6,966 bases of DNA from Planctomycetota bacterium (GTDB lineage: Bacteria > Planctomycetota > Phycisphaerae > UBA1845), in contig JADFRO010000155.1 of assembly GCA_022561255.1 (NCBI GenBank), forward strand, positions 1 to 6,966. Reading direction: 5' to 3'. This document shows, piece by piece, positions 4,512 through 6,966 of the stretch (position 1 is its first letter; the number at the start of each line of letters is the position of its first letter). A program made the translations under genes and the position numbers. The notes below the pieces were generated by a model. It did not search any database. It was not told the origin of the DNA and saw nothing but the letters and a program-made list of their open reading frames with translations.

Positions 4512-6428
4512 CTAGCGGACCTCCGGATCGTGCGACCGAGCAAGACCTACGGACTCTTGCAGCGCGGTGAGAATGTCGCTGAGACCTGACGGTTTGTTCC
4601 GCTCGTTCCAGCATTGCGCATAGGCGTCCATTGCGGCGCGCGCGCTCGGCGCATCGGCGGAGACCGTGTGTCCGCGCGGGCTAAAGCCCGCGGCTCGGGG
4701 TCGGGGTGAATGCGCCGCGGCTCGGGGTTGAGATACGCTCGCCGCAGATTGAGTTCCAGCGGAATGCGCCAGCAAAACTCTCTCGGCGAACAGCTCCGAG
4801 AACAGGCACGCGACCGCAAGCTCAGAGAAATCCTGCGCGATGGCGCCGTCGCATGGCGACATACTTCCAAGTAGCGCTCCGCAGTCGCGCGCATCCCCTG
4901 CAAGCTCCTCGGCCGCCTCAATCGTCGGCAACGTCGCATCTTCGAGCATCTCACCGAGCGGCGTACCCATCAACCGCCACGTCTCGCACGAATCCGCGAC
5001 GCGCGACACGCGACGAAGCTGATCGACAACGGATGCATCTTCGAGTCCCCACACGGTACTTGCGAACCGTTCGTCAAACGCTGAACCGATCGGATGTTGC
5101 GCATCCCATCCGCAAGCCGCCCCGAGTGCGATGCCATGCCAAGAGCACGCGAGCTGGTTGAAATGACCGTGATCGCCCCAATCCGTGTTGAGCAGACCTA
5201 CCGCCCCGTACCGAGAACCCGCATCCGCGAAGGTTGAGATGTTTCGCTCCGCAAGACCCATCGCGTTGATGATCCGCTTCCAACCGGACGTGCCGGGGCA
5301 GACGAAGGTATCAAACCCGGCATCGACGAATCGGCGCGTCGCCTCGTAATCGGCATCGTCGTCGTAGCCCCAATGCAGAACCGTCAGGTCACCGGGCAAG
5401 CGGCTAAGCAGGTCGGTGTGGTTGCGAATCACGTCGCTCCAAACCTGACATCGCCTCCCATCGCTCGCGCACACGTCGCAAACGAAACGCAGGTAGTCAA
5501 CGTAGGCCGTACCCATACCTTCCACATCGAAGCGCCCACCGCCTCTTCCCTTGCCCAAATCCCACGGCTCGTCGCCGCAAATGTTTACAACGGGGCTGGT
5601 GAACGCGGCCAGCACATCATTCCAAACGTTCCGGATAAGCGTCCGCGACTCCGGCTGCGACACGTCGAGCGTGAGCCCGCGTGCGCGCTGCGGCCAATTC
5701 ATCCGCTCCCAAGGCTGCGCCGACTCGATCTCGGCAAGGTGGCGATACTTTGGCATCGACAGGATGCGCCCCATGTGACCCGGCGAGGCAATCGCGGGAA
5801 CCAGATCGATAAACCGCTCTCGACAATACCGATCAAGCTCGCGCACCTCGTCCGGCGTCAGGCCGTCGTCGGCGCGGCAAATACTCGGATCAAACGAGAA
5901 AACAAATGCATGCTCGATGTATAGCTGAAGCTGGTTGATCTTCAGAAGCGAGAGGCGATCCACGAGCATCTTCAACGTGGCAAGAGTCGGCACTTTTCCG
6001 CGGGTCACGTCATGCAGCAATCCCCGCGTCGCAAAGGTCGGCCAATCCTCGACCACGCCGCACGAGACCTGCCCCGCAGCCTGCGACGTCAATTGCGAGA
6101 GCGTCTGCAACCCGTGAAAACACGCAGCCGCGGAAGCGCCGATCAGCTCAATACGCCCCGGCTGAATCGTCAGACGGTACCCACCCGGCCGCTGCGCGAC
6201 AGCATCGTCAACGACTACACGGATCGCCGCCTCGCTTCGTGACGAAAACGGAGGCACCGACACGATTCCGTCGAGCCATCGCCGCACCGCCCGCTCAACC
6301 CGCGAGTCGTCGACCCCAACGTCGACCACGACCTGCGGACCCACACAGCAGATACCCTCGGCCGCCAGCGCCTTCCTGGGCTTGGGTAACAATCGAGCAA
6401 ACAGATTGCGAGCATCTTTCACGGCCAT
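4512..6428 (-). CDS. Glycoside hydrolase family 20 beta-N-acetylhexosaminidase
   Basis: This 638-residue enzyme should release terminal beta-linked N-acetylhexosamine by the substrate-assisted GH20 mechanism. Residues about 30-125 form the GH20b-like domain and 130-460 the catalytic barrel, which opens with the family-typical TRGLLHDVTRGKVPT (134-148). The catalytic Asp-Glu pair is D286-E287 in NICGDEPWD; many relatives have HxGGDE, so the Asn and Cys are unusual. Trp residues in QVWSD (328-332), LHWGYD (351-356) and TDWGD (415-419) fit the sugar-binding pocket. There is no signal peptide (MAVKDARNLFARLLPKP), so it probably acts in the cytoplasm on imported oligosaccharides or glycosides. The ATG is firm because an in-frame TAA lies two codons upstream (6432-6434). 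Residues 564-587 are a repeat-derived Pro/Arg/Ala insert between C-terminal helices. The symporter follows with no gap. GlcNAc versus GalNAc preference is not decided. Confidence 0.9.
   Translation of the reverse strand: MAVKDARNLFARLLPKPRKALAAEGICCVGPQVVVDVGVDDSRVERAVRRWLDGIVSVPPFSSRSEAAIRVVVDDAVAQRPGGYRLTIQPGRIELIGASAAACFHGLQTLSQLTSQAAGQVSCGVVEDWPTFATRGLLHDVTRGKVPTLATLKMLVDRLSLLKINQLQLYIEHAFVFSFDPSICRADDGLTPDEVRELDRYCRERFIDLVPAIASPGHMGRILSMPKYRHLAEIESAQPWERMNWPQRARGLTLDVSQPESRTLIRNVWNDVLAAFTSPVVNICGDEPWDLGKGRGGGRFDVEGMGTAYVDYLRFVCDVCASDGRRCQVWSDVIRNHTDLLSRLPGDLTVLHWGYDDDADYEATRRFVDAGFDTFVCPGTSGWKRIINAMGLAERNISTFADAGSRYGAVGLLNTDWGDHGHFNQLACSWHGIALGAACGWDAQHPIGSAFDERFASTVWGLEDASVVDQLRRVSRVADSCETWRLMGTPLGEMLEDATLPTIEAAEELAGDARDCGALLGSMSPCDGAIAQDFSELAVACLFSELFAERVLLAHSAGTQSAASVSQPRAAAHSPRPRAAGFSPRGHTVSADAPSARAAMDAYAQCWNERNKPSGLSDILTALQESVGLARSHDPEVR
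4519..4524 (-). promoter_or_regulatory. Ribosome binding site of the symporter, inside the hexosaminidase 3' end
   Basis: GGAGGT on the minus strand lies seven bases before the symporter ATG at 4511 and within the last codons of the hexosaminidase. The hexosaminidase TAG (4514-4512) touches the ATG, an arrangement typical of translational coupling in one transcript. Confidence 0.8.
4671..4700 (-). repeat. Palindromic dispersed repeat, copy A (inside the hexosaminidase gene)
   Basis: The core is a perfect hairpin: CGCGGGCT (4675-4682), AA, AGCCCGCG (4685-4692). The 30 bases match copy B at 3367-3396 in inverted orientation with three differences. It encodes hexosaminidase residues about 577-586 (PRAAGFSPRG) without breaking the frame. 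It resembles GC-rich REP-like elements I recall from planctomycete genomes, which is unchecked. Confidence 0.75.
4688..4728 (-). repeat. Direct repeat of 14 bases with 27-base period in the hexosaminidase gene
   Basis: CCGCGGCTCGGGGT occurs at 4688-4701 and again at 4715-4728 on the plus strand. The 27-base spacing keeps the frame and gives the protein two related 9-residue units, PRAAAHSP (568-575) and PRAAGFSP (577-584). It overlaps copy A, so part of the repeat was probably duplicated in tandem. Confidence 0.75.
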
Positions 6429-6440
6429 GGGTTAGCACTG

Positions 6441-6470
6441 ATGATACCGCCGACACCGCGTACTGGTCCA
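6441..6470 (-). promoter_or_regulatory. Possible promoter of the hexosaminidase-symporter operon
   Basis: On the minus strand TGGACC (6470-6465, four of six -35 matches) is followed after 18 bases by TATCAT (6446-6441, five of six -10 matches). Transcription would start only about 6 bases before the ATG at 6428, and no Shine-Dalgarno sequence is visible there, so the message could be leaderless or nearly so. Support is weak. Confidence 0.3.
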
Positions 6471-6556
6471 TCACGCCGGTGCGACGCCCGCACTCCGCAC
6501 ATCATTTTCCGCAAGTCAACCACCACGACGAACCGATGGAACGTACGGGCGAACGG

Positions 6557-6586
6557 GTGGCCTAACTCGATTGTTTTGCCTATAAT
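6557..6586 (+). promoter_or_regulatory. Predicted promoter of the groES-like gene
   Basis: TATAAT at 6581-6586 is a perfect -10 box in otherwise GC-rich DNA, 61 bases before the groES-like ATG. The -35 region is poor (GTGGCC or TGGCCT near 6557-6563), so an activator or an alternative sigma factor may be involved. The start site would fall near 6593, giving a leader of about 55 bases. No full CIRCE heat-shock operator is present. Confidence 0.45.
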
Positions 6587-6639
6587 CACCGGAGGCGGTA
6601 CGCGATCGGTGGGCCACTCAGCAGGCTGACGGAACCTGG

Positions 6640-6644
6640 AAGGA
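6640..6644 (+). promoter_or_regulatory. Ribosome binding site of the groES-like gene
   Basis: AAGGA precedes the ATG at 6648 by only three bases, shorter than the usual 5-9. An in-frame TGA at 6627-6629 rules out a start farther upstream, and no later ATG precedes the conserved region, so this start is preferred despite the tight spacing. Confidence 0.5.
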
Positions 6645-6647
6645 ACG

Positions 6648-6966
6648 ATGAAGGAACGCGCTCAAACAAAAAAGTCGAGGCTGGAGACCGTGGAACCTCT
6701 CGGCAAACGTGTCCTTATCCGCAAGGATGAAGACAAAAAGGTCACCAAGGGCGGCATTGAGCTGCCCGACTCGATCGAGATTCCAACGATCACCGGCCGC
6801 GTCGTCTCCGTCTCCGCTCAGGTCGAACACGACGAGGACTTCCCCATCCGCCAGTACGACCGCGTCCTGTTCAACCCCAAAAACGCCATCCCCGTCGAGT
6901 TCGATGCAGACAACTACCTCTACGTCGTCCCCATCGCTGACGTCGTCGCCGTCTTCCGCAAAGCAA
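6648..6966 (+). CDS. groES: GroES-like co-chaperonin (Cpn10), 3' end cut by the window
   Basis: The frame is open to the right edge and gives 106 residues. The Cpn10 fold is recognisable: VEPLGKRVLIRKDE (15-28) as the first strands, a mobile-loop region about 28-48 containing GGIELPD (35-41), the ITGRVVSVS strand (48-56), YDRVLFNP (70-77), and the closing strand LYVVPIADVVAVF (91-103). GroES caps the GroEL folding chamber through a hydrophobic tripeptide in the mobile loop; E. coli has Ile-Val-Leu and here it is Ile-Glu-Leu. The N-terminus has a charged extension of about 14 residues before the usual start. The stop should lie just past the edge. No groEL is in view, but it could lie to the right. 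Planctomycetes often carry several GroES-like paralogues, so this may not be the housekeeping copy. Confidence 0.85.
   Translation, partial: MKERAQTKKSRLETVEPLGKRVLIRKDEDKKVTKGGIELPDSIEIPTITGRVVSVSAQVEHDEDFPIRQYDRVLFNPKNAIPVEFDADNYLYVVPIADVVAVFRKA

Noticed and set aside
3691..4614. A 307-codon open frame on the minus strand overlapping the symporter and hexosaminidase
   Set aside because: It is a GC-rich shadow of the symporter in another frame, very rich in Arg and Gly, with no recognisable domain.
5373..5924. A 183-codon open frame on the plus strand opposite the hexosaminidase
   Set aside because: It is antisense to conserved GH20 catalytic sequence, with no family resemblance and no convincing ribosome binding site.
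6432..6439. TTAGCACT, matching eight bases of the CIRCE heat-shock operator half-site upstream of the groES-like gene
   Set aside because: The required inverted half (GAGTGCTAA nine bases on) is absent, and the site lies over 200 bases from the groES-like start, next to the hexosaminidase ATG.
6587..6611. CACCG...CGGTG hairpin in the groES-like leader as a possible RNA thermometer
   Set aside because: The stem has only five pairs, the loop is long, and it does not cover the ribosome binding site.
6618..6830. A 70-codon open frame on the minus strand opposite the groES-like gene
   Set aside because: The plus-strand reading gives a clear Cpn10 protein, so the opposite frame is a shadow.

Overview
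The window looks like planctomycete chromosome, perhaps the Phycisphaerae. Three things point there: high GC content (about 60% by eye), a short membrane protein ending in the CxxCGYNLTGN...CPECG zinc ribbon common in that phylum, and GC-rich palindromic repeats placed both between and inside genes. No rRNA or marker protein is present, so the phylum call is an inference.

Layout. Positions 2-256 (+) hold the 3' end of the zinc-ribbon membrane protein, cut by the window edge. It converges on a four-gene block on the minus strand, with a long perfect-stem inverted repeat (290-340) between them. Read in the direction of transcription, the block is: a family GH20 beta-N-acetylhexosaminidase (6428-4512), a sodium/solute symporter (4511-2931), a PTS EIIA(Ntr)-type protein (2830-2372), and a CLC chloride transporter with two C-terminal CBS domains (2279-399). 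A 219-base divergent intergenic region separates the hexosaminidase from a GroES-like co-chaperonin (6648 to the right edge, +), which has a perfect TATAAT box upstream.

How the genes work together. The hexosaminidase stop codon abuts the symporter start codon, with a strong ribosome binding site inside the hexosaminidase 3' end, so these two are almost certainly one transcript. They look like an uptake-and-cleavage pair for amino-sugar glycosides, although the substrate cannot be read from sequence. EIIA appears to have its own promoter, with a dyad over the -10 box, and probably reads through into the CLC gene 92 bases downstream. This suggests a second unit in which a phosphorylatable EIIA accompanies an anion transporter.

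Most notable points. (1) Two copies of one palindromic repeat, 27 of 30 bases identical and in opposite orientations, lie inside the two neighbouring coding regions, each in a low-complexity loop where the protein appears to carry extra residues. (2) The CLC protein belongs to an atypical class: GHGTD replaces GSGIP, and Ile replaces the internal proton glutamate. (3) EIIA is paired with the CLC gene and has a candidate operator-promoter. I see no CRISPR array, tRNA, transposase or clearly new multi-gene system.
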